DNA from: Streptomyces rimosus
GTDB lineage: Bacteria; Actinomycetota; Actinomycetes; Streptomycetales; Streptomycetaceae
DNA length: 64,000 nt
Assembly (NCBI RefSeq): GCF_008704655.1
Contig: NZ_CP023688.1
Span: 8,807,001-8,871,000 of the forward strand
Direction of reading: 5' to 3'
The notes beneath the pieces are model-generated. The model did not search any database and was not told the origin of the DNA. It worked only from the letters and a program-made list of their open reading frames with translations. Both the position numbers and the translations under genes were made by a program. Each line of letters opens with the position of its first letter. Positions within the stretch are counted from its first letter, which is position 1. Below are positions 9,260-18,374 of the stretch, one piece after another.

Positions 9260-9440
9260 CGTCGTCCCCAAGAAGCCTCTGCCGGTGGTTTCGACGGACA
9301 GGGCGCCGTACCGGCACAGTCCCACGGTGTCCCAGTCCGGCACGCCCGGCGTCGTGATCACAGACAGGGTGCGTTCGCCGTCCTCGTCCAGGAGTCCGGC
9401 GATGACGACGGCGCGGGCGAGCGAGCGAAGAAGAGATCGA
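9260..9440 (-). pseudogene. 3' relic of an unknown gene
   Basis: Minus-strand reading LARAVVIAGLLDEDGERTLS, then TPGVPDWDTVGLCRYGAL and SVETTGRGFLG, has coding character but no 5' end. It loses frame by one base just before a stop that would overlap the next gene's ATG (GACGAATGATC). The 5' part appears replaced by sequence coding on the other strand. Confidence 0.5.
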
Positions 9441-9468
9441 CAGGCGGGTCCGGCAACTCGAGGCCATC

Positions 9469-9675
9469 GTGGAACCCGTCACGGGCGAAGAGGCCCGGGC
9501 CCTCGTCTCCTGCTTCGGCCCGGACGACTGCTTCGGCGTCGCCGGGTCGCTGCTGCACCTCATCGAGACCGGCCCGAACCCCGTCCTGACCGACGATCCC
9601 GGTCCCGGTGCTAACGAATGGGTCCAGCGACTCTACGATCGCGCCGTGTGCGGAGGACTCATCCCGGGCGCTTGA
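9469..9675 (+). CDS. Small hypothetical protein, N-terminus probably lost
   Basis: The 68 codons from GTG read EPVTGEEARALVSCFGPDDC, followed by LLHLIETGPNPVLTDDPG and NEWVQRLYDRA, with strong coding character. Coding-like sequence continues upstream (EEEIDRRVRQLEAI) to a stop at 9403-9405 without any ATG or GTG, so the original start was probably lost at the junction with the opposite-strand relic. The GTG at 9469 is the only usual start and lacks a good ribosome site. Function unknown; it may be a dead fragment. Confidence 0.4.
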   Translation: MEPVTGEEARALVSCFGPDDCFGVAGSLLHLIETGPNPVLTDDPGPGANEWVQRLYDRAVCGGLIPGA

Positions 9676-9958
9676 CCTGGTGCAAGAGGAGCGCGGGCGC
9701 TGGAGCGTTGGACGTCGCCCCTCGAAGCTCACGTCGCTGGACGAAGGCGCGCCTTGATGGCCGGCGGGGTGTTCCGGCGGAATCGGAGCGGTCAGCATCA
9801 GTCTCGGTTCGTGTGTACTTCCCGTTTCTTACGTCACCGCTCGCACTCCCCGGCCAGCAGGCGGCAGGCTCGACGCCGCCGGAAGGATGCGTCCATGAGT
9901 GCCACAGCCGGTACATCACGGTGACGGCGGGCCGCCGCCGATCGCGAGACGAGCACCA

Positions 9959-10701
9959 GTGAGCGATGCCCCCGATCGCGCTGAGAGGGAAGACGAGAAC
10001 GGTGTTCGGCTCTCGCCCGCCGTGCTTCCGTTACTGGACCAAGCGTCTCGGCGAGCGTGTTCTCCGCAGTGGCGAACCTACTCGCCGAGCTGCGGGCCGA
10101 CCCAGTCCCGTTCCTGGCCCAGCCGGCCTGGTACTTGGCACCGCTGGCCCGCGACATCGGCCCCGCCGAGTACCACGACGGTGATACCGAGCCGGGCACC
10201 AACGGGCCCGCCACCTACGCCGCCCGCATCGTAATCTCCGAGACTGGCTGGACAATTGACCTGGCTCGCGCAGCGCACGACCAGGCCCGCCCCGACGAGG
10301 CGCACCGCTGGGGCGGGCCCACTCGCACCGCATACCGACAAGGCCCTGCCGGGCATCCGGCAAGGCGTCTCGCATGTCCGCACCCAGGAGGTGTTGGGCC
10401 CGTTAGGGACAACAGCCCCAACCGGTGCTGGCTGGCGACGAAGAAAGCCCCGGCGCGGCGGCGGGGTGCGGCGCCGGGCTTCCGGCAGCCCGCTGGCCCC
10501 TCGCCGACACTCCGGCCGGACAGGCTGCGGCCGCGCTCGCCGCCCTGCGTACCGTGCCCGTCCAGGCCGGGATGCTGTGCAGGCCGCCGTCGCGCTCTTG
10601 GGCGACCCGCCCGTACGGCCGTCTATTCCGAAGCCATGGCGGCCGCGGCCGCCCCCGTCAAGCTGCTGCGCGCCGCCCTGCAGCCGACCCCGGGCGGCTG
10701 A
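9959..10701 (+). pseudogene. Decayed gene of unknown function
   Basis: From a GTG, SDAPDRAEREDENGVRLSPA and VLPLLDQAS can be read. After a frameshift near 10055 it continues as VFSAVANLLAELRADPVPFL, QPAWYLAPLARDIGPAEYHD and ISETGWTIDLARAAHDQARP. Later coding-like pieces (PAGQAAAALAALRTVPVQAG, AMAAAAAPVKLLRAALQPT) are in yet other frames. Several shifts make an intact product impossible. The family is not recognised. Confidence 0.5.
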
Positions 10702-10737
10702 CCGCCAGGCGTCGGTGTGATGCGGCGCCTGGGTTGA

Positions 10738-10875
10738 TCAGTCGCTGTCGGTGCCGAGGTGGTGGTGGGTGAGCCAGTGCGTCGCCCACCGTGCCGCCTC
10801 ATAGGCGATCGTCTCCACAATGCGGCGGTGATCGGCCCGCAGCCCGCCACGACGACCGGTACTGGAGGGCAGCAG
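10738..10875 (-). pseudogene. Possible transposase stub
   Basis: A minus-strand fragment reads RRGGLRADHRRIVETIAYEA, resembling the segment of IS4/IS5-type transposases just before their RTG-WRDLP stretch, then ends with unrelated residues and a stop. It is short and the assignment is tentative. Confidence 0.3.
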
Positions 10876-10953
10876 AGGTCGGACGCGGTACACCACCGGT
10901 CGCTCAGCCTGGCGTGACGGGGCATCGGGATCAGACCGCAGAGGTGCTGCGCA

Positions 10954-10975
10954 CCCGGGCCGGCAGCCGGCCGGG
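10954..10975 (-). terminator. GC-rich hairpin after the acetyltransferase gene
   Basis: CCCGG(G)CCGGC and GCCGGCCGGG form a stem with one bulged base and a one-base loop, immediately after the acetyltransferase stop codon on the minus strand. No T-tract follows, as is common in Streptomyces. Confidence 0.5.
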
Positions 10976-10976
10976 C

Positions 10977-11528
10977 TCAGTCGATCGTCTTGATCACCCG
11001 GGCGGGCACTCCCGCGACCACGGTGCGGGCAGGAACATCACGAGTGACCACCGCACCGGCAGCGACCACCGCACCGGCGCCGATGGTCACTCCCTGCGTG
11101 ATCACGGCAGCTGTCCCGATCCAGACGTCGTCCTCGATGACGATCGGGGCGAAGGAGAGGTACTCGCGGCGCTCGGCCAGGGGCAGTGGATGTCCTCCGG
11201 TGATGAGGCTGGCCTTCGGGGCGATCATGACGCCGTTGCCGATACGGATGCCTCCCTTGTCCATGAAGGTGCATCCCTGGTTGACGAAGACGTTCTCGCC
11301 GAACGTCGTGTTCAGCCCGTGCTCGGTGAAGAACGGCGGGTAGATCGTCACCGATTCCGGCAGCGGGCCACCGAACACAACAGAAAGTAGTTTCGCGCGA
11401 CCTTTGCTGTCGCTGAACGGAAGCACGTTCAGTCGAGACGTCGCATCGGTCACCTCCGCGATCCGCTCCGCGTGACGCGCGAACTCAGGCGTCTGGACAT
11501 ACATGATCTGCTCTGTGCGGGTAGACAT
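10977..11528 (-). CDS. Maltose/galactoside O-acetyltransferase-like LbH acyltransferase
   Basis: A 183-residue left-handed beta-helix acetyltransferase. The hexapeptide repeat region runs from about residue 75 to the end ([60 protein letters not shown]), with the catalytic His in TGGHPL. The length matches MaaA/LacA-type acetyl-CoA enzymes that acetylate sugars. The ATG at 11528 gives the usual MaaA-like start (MYVQTPEF follows shortly). The frame stays open 56 codons further upstream, but those codons belong to a dead ricin-type lectin gene. Confidence 0.9.
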   Translation of the reverse strand: MSTRTEQIMYVQTPEFARHAERIAEVTDATSRLNVLPFSDSKGRAKLLSVVFGGPLPESVTIYPPFFTEHGLNTTFGENVFVNQGCTFMDKGGIRIGNGVMIAPKASLITGGHPLPLAERREYLSFAPIVIEDDVWIGTAAVITQGVTIGAGAVVAAGAVVTRDVPARTVVAGVPARVIKTID

Positions 11529-11639
11529 GCACTGATCCCACCACCGCCCCGACCACTCGATCAAACAACCCTGCACCACACCAGACACAACCAATGGTTG
11601 TGGAAGGTGAGTGGAAGTGTTGGCCCCGCGCCACTGCTG

Positions 11640-11944
11640 GTTGTTAACGCCGTTGCACGAGTGGGTGTAGGCGGTGCCGTTCTTCCTGCTGTCCAAGCAT
11701 CAGCCGTCGGTCGAGTTCTCGAGGACGAAGGTCCCGTCGGCCTGCTTCGTCTCCTGCTAGTTGGTGATCCGCAGGTTGCACTTGGCCGTGCTGAGCGTGT
11801 CAGCGATGGACGACAGGCAGTACCCGGCGGCCTTGTTCTTCCACTGGACGGTCTTGGTGGCGGCGAAGGCCTGCCCCGAGCCTCCGACGATGAGTGCCGT
11901 ACGAAAACCGCCGCGGCCGCAACCGTACCTGTCAGGCGCTTCAT
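11640..11944 (-). pseudogene. Broken small secreted ricin-type lectin-like gene
   Basis: An ATG opens a signal-peptide-like start (MKRLTGTVAAAAVFVR). After a frameshift it reads TALIVGGSGQAFAATKTVQW, KNKAAGYCLSSIADT and CNLRITN, then an in-frame TAG, QETKQADGTFVLENSTDG, an in-frame TGA, and [20 protein letters not shown] followed by QQWR. The cysteine spacing and final QQW are typical of ricin/QxW lectin repeats. One frameshift and two nonsense codons make it dead. Confidence 0.72.
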
Positions 11945-12615
11945 GAAAGTGTTCCTCCTGGGACTCCGGGGCGACCCCGGTCGGCACCGGCTGCCTTTCG
12001 GTGGTGCACGGCGATGGGTGCCCGCCTGTCGCAGAGGACGCAGGCGCCGCGGCGCCCGCACGTCCCCGGACACCAGCCGCGTGAGAAGTCACCGGTCGAC
12101 GTCGGAAGTTTGATGAAGGTCCCGTTCGCCGCTACATCCGCACCATGGGCGCTCACGTGTGCGTGTCCGCCCGCTGCCGTGGTCTATAGCAGCAATGACA
12201 GCCCTAATACCGACAAAGGCGCATCAAGGCCAGCGTCAGACTGCCATGCCATGATCATGCCGGGAAATCGCAGAGCAAGTATCCGACCGGCCTGTCGGCT
12301 TGGCTCTGCCGGGGATCGTGCGAAGCCGGGGTCAGGTGCCCAGCGCTCGGCAGGACTTCGGCCGGGGGATCTCGCGTTGGTCCAAGAAGTTCTGGAAGGG
12401 CCTGCAGTGACCAGGGCGATCCATGTCCCGACGGACTTGCCGTTGATATGGACATGCTCAAATCGTCGGGCTAGCCTCGAACTTGGTCTAGACCGCATCG
12501 GACGTGTGCCCTCCGGTTGCCTCCGTACCGCCACCTCGTCCTCCCTGTCCGTCCGGGCAGGGCATCCGAGGTACGTGTCCGCCTCATCCGCACCCTTGGA
12601 CCACGGGAGCACGCC
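11945..12615. other. Intergenic stretch without recognisable gene
   Basis: No frame in this 0.67-kb stretch shows convincing coding structure or a known domain. It must include the promoter of the chitin/cellulose-active monooxygenase gene that follows. Confidence 0.5.
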
Positions 12616-13205
12616 ATGCGCAGGAAGCTCACCTCGTTACTCCTCGGCCTCGGCCTCGCCGGCACGGCCCTGCTCGCCACCAGCGGCAGCGCTCAGGGCC
12701 ACGGCTACACCGACTCGCCCGTCAGCCGCCAGCAGTTGTGCGGCAACGGCACCGTCCGAAACTGCGGGCAGATTCAGTGGGAGCCGCCGAGCGTGGAGGG
12801 GCCCAAGGGATTCCCCGCGCGCGGGCCCGCCGACGGGCGCATCTGCGCGGGCGGCATCGGGCGCTTCTCCGAACTGGACGACCCGCGGGGCGGGAACTGG
12901 CCGGCCACCAAGCTGACCGCGGGCCAGAGCCACAACTTCACCTGGCGGATCACCGCCCGCCACGCCACCACCGACTTCCGCTACTACATCACCAAGGACG
13001 GCTGGGACCCCACAAGCCCCTGACCAGGGCCGACCTGGACCCGCAGCCCTTCCTGACGGTGCCCTTCGGCGGCCGTCTGCCCGGCTCCACGGTCACCCAC
13101 GTCGGCGTCCTGCCACAGAAGACCGGCCGGCACCTCATCCTCGGCGTCTGGACCATCGCCGACACCGGCAACGCCTTCTACGCCTGCTCCGACGTGCGCT
13201 TCTGA
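12616..13205 (+). pseudogene. AA10 lytic polysaccharide monooxygenase with one frameshift
   Basis: The signal peptide (MRRKLTSLLLGLGLAGTALL, ATSGSAQG) is followed by mature HGYTDSPVSRQQLCGNG. The His expected after cleavage is the first ligand of the copper histidine brace in AA10 enzymes, which oxidatively cleave chitin or cellulose. Near 13013 the frame breaks: the first frame ends in DGWDPTSP-stop, and the next frame carries the rest (KPLTRADLDPQPFLTVPFGG, HLILGVWTIADTGNAFYACS, DVRF). Restoring one base gives GWDPNKPLTRAD, so a single base is missing. The total length is right for a single-domain AA10 enzyme. Could be a recent mutation or a sequencing error. Confidence 0.85.
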
Positions 13206-13274
13206 CACGTCCCCGGGCCGGGGCGCACCGGCTCCCGTGGGCTGTTGGGGCCGACCTTGATGGGCAAAGACGGT

Positions 13275-13305
13275 GCCGGGCACACATCGCGGGTGTGTGC
13301 CCGGC
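13275..13305. terminator. Strong bidirectional hairpin between convergent genes
   Basis: GCCGGGCACACA and TGTGTGCCCGGC are perfect 12-bp arms around a 7-base loop, halfway between the end of the LPMO gene (plus) and the end of the membrane-protein gene (minus). It can serve both directions. Confidence 0.8.
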
Positions 13306-13321
13306 GCCGGTGGGGCGGTGG

Positions 13322-13693
13322 TCAGATGAAGGCGGCCGCGGCGGCTCCGCCGAGTGCGGCCAGGGTGTACGCCAGCATCTCCTGCCAGCCCTTGAGCGGC
13401 TTGCTGCGGCCCCGGGTGCTGAGCTGCATGACGGAGTTGGCGGCGTAGCCCGGAACCAGGATGCCGAGGACGCCGAGCAGGCTCAGCGTGCCGATGTTCC
13501 ACTCGACGTCGGTGCCGCTGATCACGGCGATGGCGACCAGGGCCAGTGCGGCGACGGGATAGACCAGGCCGGGGCCGAGCCTGATGTCGTCATGCTGGTG
13601 GGGTGCTGCCTTGTCCTTCTTGTAGTGGCGCCAGTGTCGCCGTTCGGTGCCGAGGTGGGCGAGCAGCATGATGACCAGTTCCGCCGCGACCAC
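13322..13693 (-). CDS. Small membrane protein of unknown function
   Basis: A 123-residue protein with about four hydrophobic segments: AAELVIMLLAHLG at the start, VYPVAALALVAIAVISG, LSLLGVLGILVPGYAAN and LAYTLAALGGAAAAAFI at the end. A short charged, His-containing loop (RRHWRHYKKDKAAPHQHDD) joins the first two. The GTG start has no clear ribosome site and coding character continues a few codons upstream (EHVSAAVV), so the N-terminus may be slightly truncated. No family recognised. Confidence 0.6.
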   Translation of the reverse strand: MVAAELVIMLLAHLGTERRHWRHYKKDKAAPHQHDDIRLGPGLVYPVAALALVAIAVISGTDVEWNIGTLSLLGVLGILVPGYAANSVMQLSTRGRSKPLKGWQEMLAYTLAALGGAAAAAFI

Positions 13694-13724
13694 GGCGGCA
13701 GAGACGTGTTCCAGGGCCGAACCG

Positions 13725-13945
13725 GCCCGGCGGATCGCTCAGCCGCGCCAACAGGCGCCCGAGGTGGGGCGGGAGGCGCCCCCCTGCGTGCTTGCCGCAG
13801 ATCTCCGCACGCCACGACTTCACATAGGTGCAGACCAAGGCGTACGGGGCCACCGTCCGCCCCGCGCCCGTCGACCAGCCGGTCGAAGAACCGCTGCTGC
13901 GCACCCAACACCCGCCGCCCCACCTTCCACGTCACGTTGTGTCTG
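13725..13945 (-). pseudogene. Relic of unknown gene
   Basis: Two frames join into one coding-like stretch: NVTWKVGRRVLGAQQRFFDR (one frame), then RTVAPYALVCTYVKSWRAEI and CGKHAGGRLPPHLGRLLA (next frame). The frameshift and lack of a start mark it as decayed. Confidence 0.35.
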
Positions 13946-14047
13946 CGCTCCCAGCGCCTGCATCGACATCGCCGGAGTTCGGGTCCGAGCACGGGGGAGC
14001 ATCCCCCCCGCGAGGCACCCCCGGCCGCGCCGACCCGGTGAGCCGCT

Positions 14048-15319
14048 TCAGGTGCCCACAGGCGGACGTGACCCGTCGCCGTGTGCGTCGGGCCGTACGC
14101 CTGCCCACGCGGCGGGTACGGCCAGCAGCCCGGCGACGGCCGACCACCACCACAGGGAGCGGCCGAGCAGGTCCCAGCCGGCGACCGCGAGGACCGGGCC
14201 CGCGGTGGATCCGAGGCCGTACATCGCGCTCGCCGCGCCCAGGTAGCGGCCCCGCAGGTCCGGCGGGCCCGCCCTGGCCGGGTAGGCCAGGAAGAGGGTG
14301 GGAGCCGACAGGGCTTCGCCGAAGGACCACGTCAGGGTCGCGACCACCAGTCCGGCGATGCCCCAGTACGGTCCGTACAGCATCATCCCGAGGCAGGTCA
14401 GTGCCGTTCCCGCGGCGGCCACCGGCCGCATGCGGCACCGCTGGGTGAAGCGGGTGACCGGGAGTTCGAAGGCGACGACGGTGAGCCCGTTTACCGTGAT
14501 GAGCACCGCGTAGACCGTGGTGGGCAGGCCCTGGTCGTGGACGGCGAGCGGCAGGGCGGACAGGTACTGGACGTAGACCAGGGTGCTGATCAGCATCGCG
14601 AGGAGCAGGAGCAGATAACGGCGGTCGGCGAGGAGCGGACGGTAGCCGCGGCCGCGCGGGCCCGAGTGGGCGCGGGTCACCGGTTCCCGGCGCCGCTGTC
14701 TGGGCACACAACGTGCGACGACGATCGCGTAGGCCAGGCCGGCAGCCGCCTCCGTGAAGAAGAGGAGTTCGTACGATTGGGCGACCAGTGCTGCGCCCAG
14801 CAGCGGGGCTGCCGCGGCGCCGAGGTTGATCGCCAGTCGGTACATCGAGAAGATCATGACGTGCCGGTCGGCCGGCAGCATCCGGCTCAGCAGGTCGGCC
14901 GCGGCCGGGCGGTAGGCCTGCCCGGCGGCCGCCTGGAGGGCGAGGACGAGCAGCAGCACGGTGAAGTCGCTCGTGAACGGGACGGCGGGCAGCAGCACCG
15001 ACGACACCACCATGGACCCGACGATGGTGGCGTGCCCGCCGAAGCGGTCGCACAGCCGGCCGCCCGCGAGGACCCCGGCGACCGAGCCCGTGCCGTACGC
15101 GGCGAGCGTCAGGCTCGCCTGCGTCGCGGAGAACCCCAGGCCGGTCAGGTAGAGGACGATGAACACCTGGACGAACCCGCCGAGCCGGTTGACGAACATG
15201 CCGCCGATCAGGGCGCGGGCCGCGGGCGGCGCCTCGCGCCAGGTCGTCGTGATCCCGGCGCGCGAAGGACCGGGGGCACGACGGCCCGGCGTGATGTGTG
15301 GCCGGGGCCGGTCAGCCAT
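14048..15319 (-). CDS. MFS transporter, probable exporter of the peptide cluster
   Basis: A 423-residue protein with about twelve hydrophobic segments. The loop after TM2 reads AGGRLCDRFGG, a version of the MFS GxxxDRxGR signature, and the second half repeats the fold (LRGRYLGAASAMYG). The ATG at 15319 overlaps the 3' end of the ATP-grasp gene by eight bases, so it is the last gene of the same transcript. Export of the modified peptide or self-resistance is inferred from position. No ABC transporter or peptidase gene is present in the cluster. Confidence 0.9.
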   Translation of the reverse strand: MADRPRPHITPGRRAPGPSRAGITTTWREAPPAARALIGGMFVNRLGGFVQVFIVLYLTGLGFSATQASLTLAAYGTGSVAGVLAGGRLCDRFGGHATIVGSMVVSSVLLPAVPFTSDFTVLLLVLALQAAAGQAYRPAAADLLSRMLPADRHVMIFSMYRLAINLGAAAAPLLGAALVAQSYELLFFTEAAAGLAYAIVVARCVPRQRRREPVTRAHSGPRGRGYRPLLADRRYLLLLLAMLISTLVYVQYLSALPLAVHDQGLPTTVYAVLITVNGLTVVAFELPVTRFTQRCRMRPVAAAGTALTCLGMMLYGPYWGIAGLVVATLTWSFGEALSAPTLFLAYPARAGPPDLRGRYLGAASAMYGLGSTAGPVLAVAGWDLLGRSLWWWSAVAGLLAVPAAWAGVRPDAHGDGSRPPVGT

Positions 15320-16691
15320 GAGCGAGGGCGGCGCCCGCCAAGGCTTCTTCGAGACCGTTGAGGACCGCGTAGGAATCGCGCAGCAGAACCTGGGGGGTTG
15401 GCGCCGTGAGCAGGAGGACACCCGCCAGGTTCAGGGAGCCGTGACCGGTTCGGTAACGGTGCATGACGGTGCCGGACGGGACCGTGAAATCGGGTGCCAC
15501 CCGGATGCCGCTGCCCGGGGACAACAGACGGTCCCAGTCCACCGCCTCGGGAAGGAAGAGCGGCCGGGTCGTCCACGGCCGGCCCCGGGAGTCGGTCGCG
15601 AGGACGTTGACCGAGCCGGCCGCGCAGCGTCCGGGGCCGGTCAGCAGGCCGTCCGGCAGGCCCGGGTCCTGTCCGAGGTGCGCCCGGGTGAGCGCACCGA
15701 CCAGGTCCACCCCGTGGATGGCCTCGATCTGCTGGGTGAGCAGCAGTCCGCCGAACCGGGCCGCGGTCTCCAGCAGGCACAGCCGGCGGTCCGCCATCAG
15801 CTTGATCTCGGTGTGGGTGCCGCAGGTCCCCAGGCCGAGGGCGTCGACCGCCTGCCGCGACAGCTCGGACACCGTGTGCTGAAGGGGCTCGGGCAGTACG
15901 CAGGGCGCCATGTTCCCCAGTTCGGTGAAGTCCGGCACAGTAGGCAGCCGCCCGGTGATGCACACCGGGTGGTAGACGCCGTCGACGACCATTCCCTCGA
16001 CGCTGAGGTAGTCGCCGTAGCCGGATCGGTCGTACCAGGACTCGGTGGTGGCCGGGATGAGTTCTTCCGCGATGAGTTCGTGGCCGGCCTCACCGGCCTT
16101 GAGTTCGCTCATGCTGCGGGCCCTCGCCGCCGTCAGCGCCCCGAGCATGTGGCGCCAGGCACCGGCCAGTTGGGCCCTTTGCTCCAGTACGGTCTGGCCG
16201 ATCGACCCGGCGCCCCACGCCGACTTGAGCAGTATGGGCGGGTGCAGTTCGGCCCAGGCCCGTTCCAGGTCGGTGAGCGAGTCGACGTAGCGGAAGCGGG
16301 GGACGGGCAGGCCCGCGTCCGCCCAGGTGCGCCGCATCAGGCGCTTGCTGCGGGCCCTGGCCGCCCCCGGGCCGGGACCGCGCAGGCCGAGCCGCTCGGC
16401 GGCCTCGGCGACGGCGAGCAGCGCGAACTCGGAGAAGGTCAGCACCGCGTCGGCCGCGGTGCGGCGGGCCAGGGCCACGATTCTGTCGATCAGCTCACCA
16501 GGTTCCGGGCGGTCGGCGGTGAGGTCGGTGACCGAGGCGCAGCACCGGGCCGCCGGGGCGACCGCCGGGAGCGGCAGCGGGTCGAGGAGCAGCAGGTGGA
16601 GGCGGTCCGTGGCGGCCGCGGCCTTCGGTATGGCGTCGCTCGGTGGCGGCCCGCCCCGGGCGTACACCAGCAGCACCGTTGAATCCCCCAT
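15312..16691 (-). CDS. ATP-grasp ligase of the peptide cluster
   Basis: A 459-residue ATP-grasp protein. The N-terminal domain ends at AAERLGLRGPG; SKRLMRRTWADAGLPVPRF opens the grasp fold, and ILLKSAWGAGSIGQTV holds the ATP-binding Lys and glycine loop. LIAEELIPATTESWY and THTEIKLMADRRLCLLETAA, with ARFGG next, carry the Mg-ATP acidic residues. The arrangement resembles L-amino-acid ligases, which form amides from acyl phosphates. ATG at 16691 follows AGGAAAGGGA. It overlaps the MFS gene and follows the AsnB gene by 71 bases; GGTTCCGGAACC (16749-16760), a perfect palindrome, lies just before the gap. It may add a group to, or cyclise, the peptide. Confidence 0.87.
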   Translation of the reverse strand: MGDSTVLLVYARGGPPPSDAIPKAAAATDRLHLLLLDPLPLPAVAPAARCCASVTDLTADRPEPGELIDRIVALARRTAADAVLTFSEFALLAVAEAAERLGLRGPGPGAARARSKRLMRRTWADAGLPVPRFRYVDSLTDLERAWAELHPPILLKSAWGAGSIGQTVLEQRAQLAGAWRHMLGALTAARARSMSELKAGEAGHELIAEELIPATTESWYDRSGYGDYLSVEGMVVDGVYHPVCITGRLPTVPDFTELGNMAPCVLPEPLQHTVSELSRQAVDALGLGTCGTHTEIKLMADRRLCLLETAARFGGLLLTQQIEAIHGVDLVGALTRAHLGQDPGLPDGLLTGPGRCAAGSVNVLATDSRGRPWTTRPLFLPEAVDWDRLLSPGSGIRVAPDFTVPSGTVMHRYRTGHGSLNLAGVLLLTAPTPQVLLRDSYAVLNGLEEALAGAALAHG

Positions 16692-16762
16692 AGGGTCGTC
16701 CCTTTCCTCTTCTTCGTCTTCGTGTAAGCGTGTCGGGCTTCCTCGTCGGGTTCCGGAACCGG

Positions 16763-18301
16763 TCAGCGGGCTCCGGCGCCCGGGAAGGCGAAGTAGCCGT
16801 GGGGGGCGAAGTCCCAGCCGGGCCGCTTGTGACGGCTTCGGGGCAGCGGATAGCCGTGTTCCAGGTACAGCTCCAGGAGGTATGCGGCGTCCGGCTGGTC
16901 CAGTCCGATCCGGCGCCGCAGCTCCGGGTGCCGGCCGGGCGCCCGGTGGGGCCACTGCCCCTTGACGTGCTCCAGCAACTGGTAGAGCAGGCCGGTGCCT
17001 TCGGGCATCCGGATCTTGGGGCGCCGGGCCAGGTACGGCGGGAGGATGCCGGCCATGGCTTCCCGCAGGACCCACTTCTCGGTGCCGTCGCGGTACTTGA
17101 CGTCCATCGGCAGCCGCCAGGCGAAATCGGCGAGGTCGCGGTCGAGGAAGGGGACCCGGGCCTCGACGGTGCGGTGCATCGCCACCCGGTCGACCCGCTG
17201 CAGATCGGTACGGTGCAGGTTCCCGACCCGGTACCGCATGAGCTCCACCGGGTCGGGGTGTTCCCGGAAGAGGTCGTAGCCGGCCAGCAGTTCGTCGCTG
17301 CCGTCGCCCACCAGGGCGACCTTGAGGCCGAGTTCGGCGGCGGTCTCGAAGGCGGGTGCCATGACGGAGGCGTCCATGATGTCGACCGTCTCGAACGTCT
17401 CGGCCTCCCGGACCCGCTTGGGCAGATCGCGTACCAGGCCGTCGAGGCTCAGGTGCCGCACCACATGGCGGATGCCGAGGTCCGCGCAGGACCTGACGGC
17501 GAACGCGAGATCGGACGAGCCGGGAAAGCCGACCGAGATGGCGGTGACGTCGGGATGGTGCCGTGCCGCCAGGGCGAGCACGGAGGCACTGTCCAGGCCG
17601 CCGCTGTAGATGACGCCGATCGGCAGGTCGGTGTCCACCCGTTTACGGACGGCCTCGTCCAGCAGGTGCCCGAACTCCGCGACCAGCGAACGGTCCGTCC
17701 CGGCCGGCGGCCGTTCGGGCTCCTCGTGGTAGCGGACCGTGGTACGGCCGTCCGTCCAGTGGCCGGCCGGGAAGATTTCGGGCGTCAGCCCGAAAGGGAG
17801 GAAGCACTTCATCTCCGACGCGAAGTACTCCGCGTCGCCGTCCGTGGCCCGGTAGAGCGGCTTGACCCCGAACCGGTCGCGGGCCGCGAGGTAGGCGCGG
17901 CGGGCGACGTCGTACACCACGAAGGCGAACATGCCGTCCAGACGGGCGGGCAGGTCACGGCCCCACTCCCGGTACCCGTGCAGCAGGATCTCGGTGTCCG
18001 AGCCGGTGCGGACGGTGTGGCCGAGGCGGCGCAGTTCGCGTCGCAGGGCGGCGTGGTTGTAGATCTCCCCGTTGAACGCGACCCACAGGGTGCCGGTGCT
18101 GTCGGTCATCGGCTGGATCGCCGACTCCCGGTCGACGATGGCCAGCCGGTTGCAGCCCAGGGCCGCTCCCGGCAGCCCGCGGGCCCCGCCCGCGTTCTCC
18201 GGATCACCGCGATGCGCGATCTCCGCGAGCATTTTCCCGATACGCGCGACGGGCACTTCACCCGGCGTGCGCGGCCGTAATTCCACGGCGATTCCACACA
18301 T
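16763..18301 (-). CDS. Asparagine-synthetase-like glutamine amidotransferase of the peptide cluster
   Basis: A 512-residue AsnB homologue with both domains. MCGIAVELRP puts the nucleophile Cys at position 2; RLAIVD (52-57), NGEIYN (77-82) and the following SDTEILLHGY complete the glutaminase site. The synthetase half has the PP-loop SGGLDS (233-238) and GDGSDELLAGY (332-342). The intact glutaminase suggests that ammonia from Gln is passed to an adenylated carboxylate, that is, amidation of the peptide C-terminus or its Glu. Lasso cyclases and beta-lactam synthetases are relatives, but they normally do not use this glutaminase. It could instead be a free asparagine synthetase, though its operon position argues against this. 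Confidence 0.88.
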   Translation of the reverse strand: MCGIAVELRPRTPGEVPVARIGKMLAEIAHRGDPENAGGARGLPGAALGCNRLAIVDRESAIQPMTDSTGTLWVAFNGEIYNHAALRRELRRLGHTVRTGSDTEILLHGYREWGRDLPARLDGMFAFVVYDVARRAYLAARDRFGVKPLYRATDGDAEYFASEMKCFLPFGLTPEIFPAGHWTDGRTTVRYHEEPERPPAGTDRSLVAEFGHLLDEAVRKRVDTDLPIGVIYSGGLDSASVLALAARHHPDVTAISVGFPGSSDLAFAVRSCADLGIRHVVRHLSLDGLVRDLPKRVREAETFETVDIMDASVMAPAFETAAELGLKVALVGDGSDELLAGYDLFREHPDPVELMRYRVGNLHRTDLQRVDRVAMHRTVEARVPFLDRDLADFAWRLPMDVKYRDGTEKWVLREAMAGILPPYLARRPKIRMPEGTGLLYQLLEHVKGQWPHRAPGRHPELRRRIGLDQPDAAYLLELYLEHGYPLPRSRHKRPGWDFAPHGYFAFPGAGAR

Positions 18302-18374
18302 ATTCCAAGCCCCCCTGTTCTTCTGCCTTGCTTTCCTTTGCTTCCCTTTGCTTTCCTGGCGTGCGGTCGGCGGG

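Noticed and set aside
12184..12612. Open frames on both strands before the LPMO gene
   Set aside because: No domain, no ribosome site, and sequence character changes along the frame.
15312..18301. Lasso peptide cluster interpretation (AsnB homologue as lasso cyclase)
   Set aside because: No B1/B2 leader-binding or protease genes, the peptide has no Gly/Ala/Ser/Cys core start with a suitably placed Asp/Glu, and two P450s bracket the precursor.
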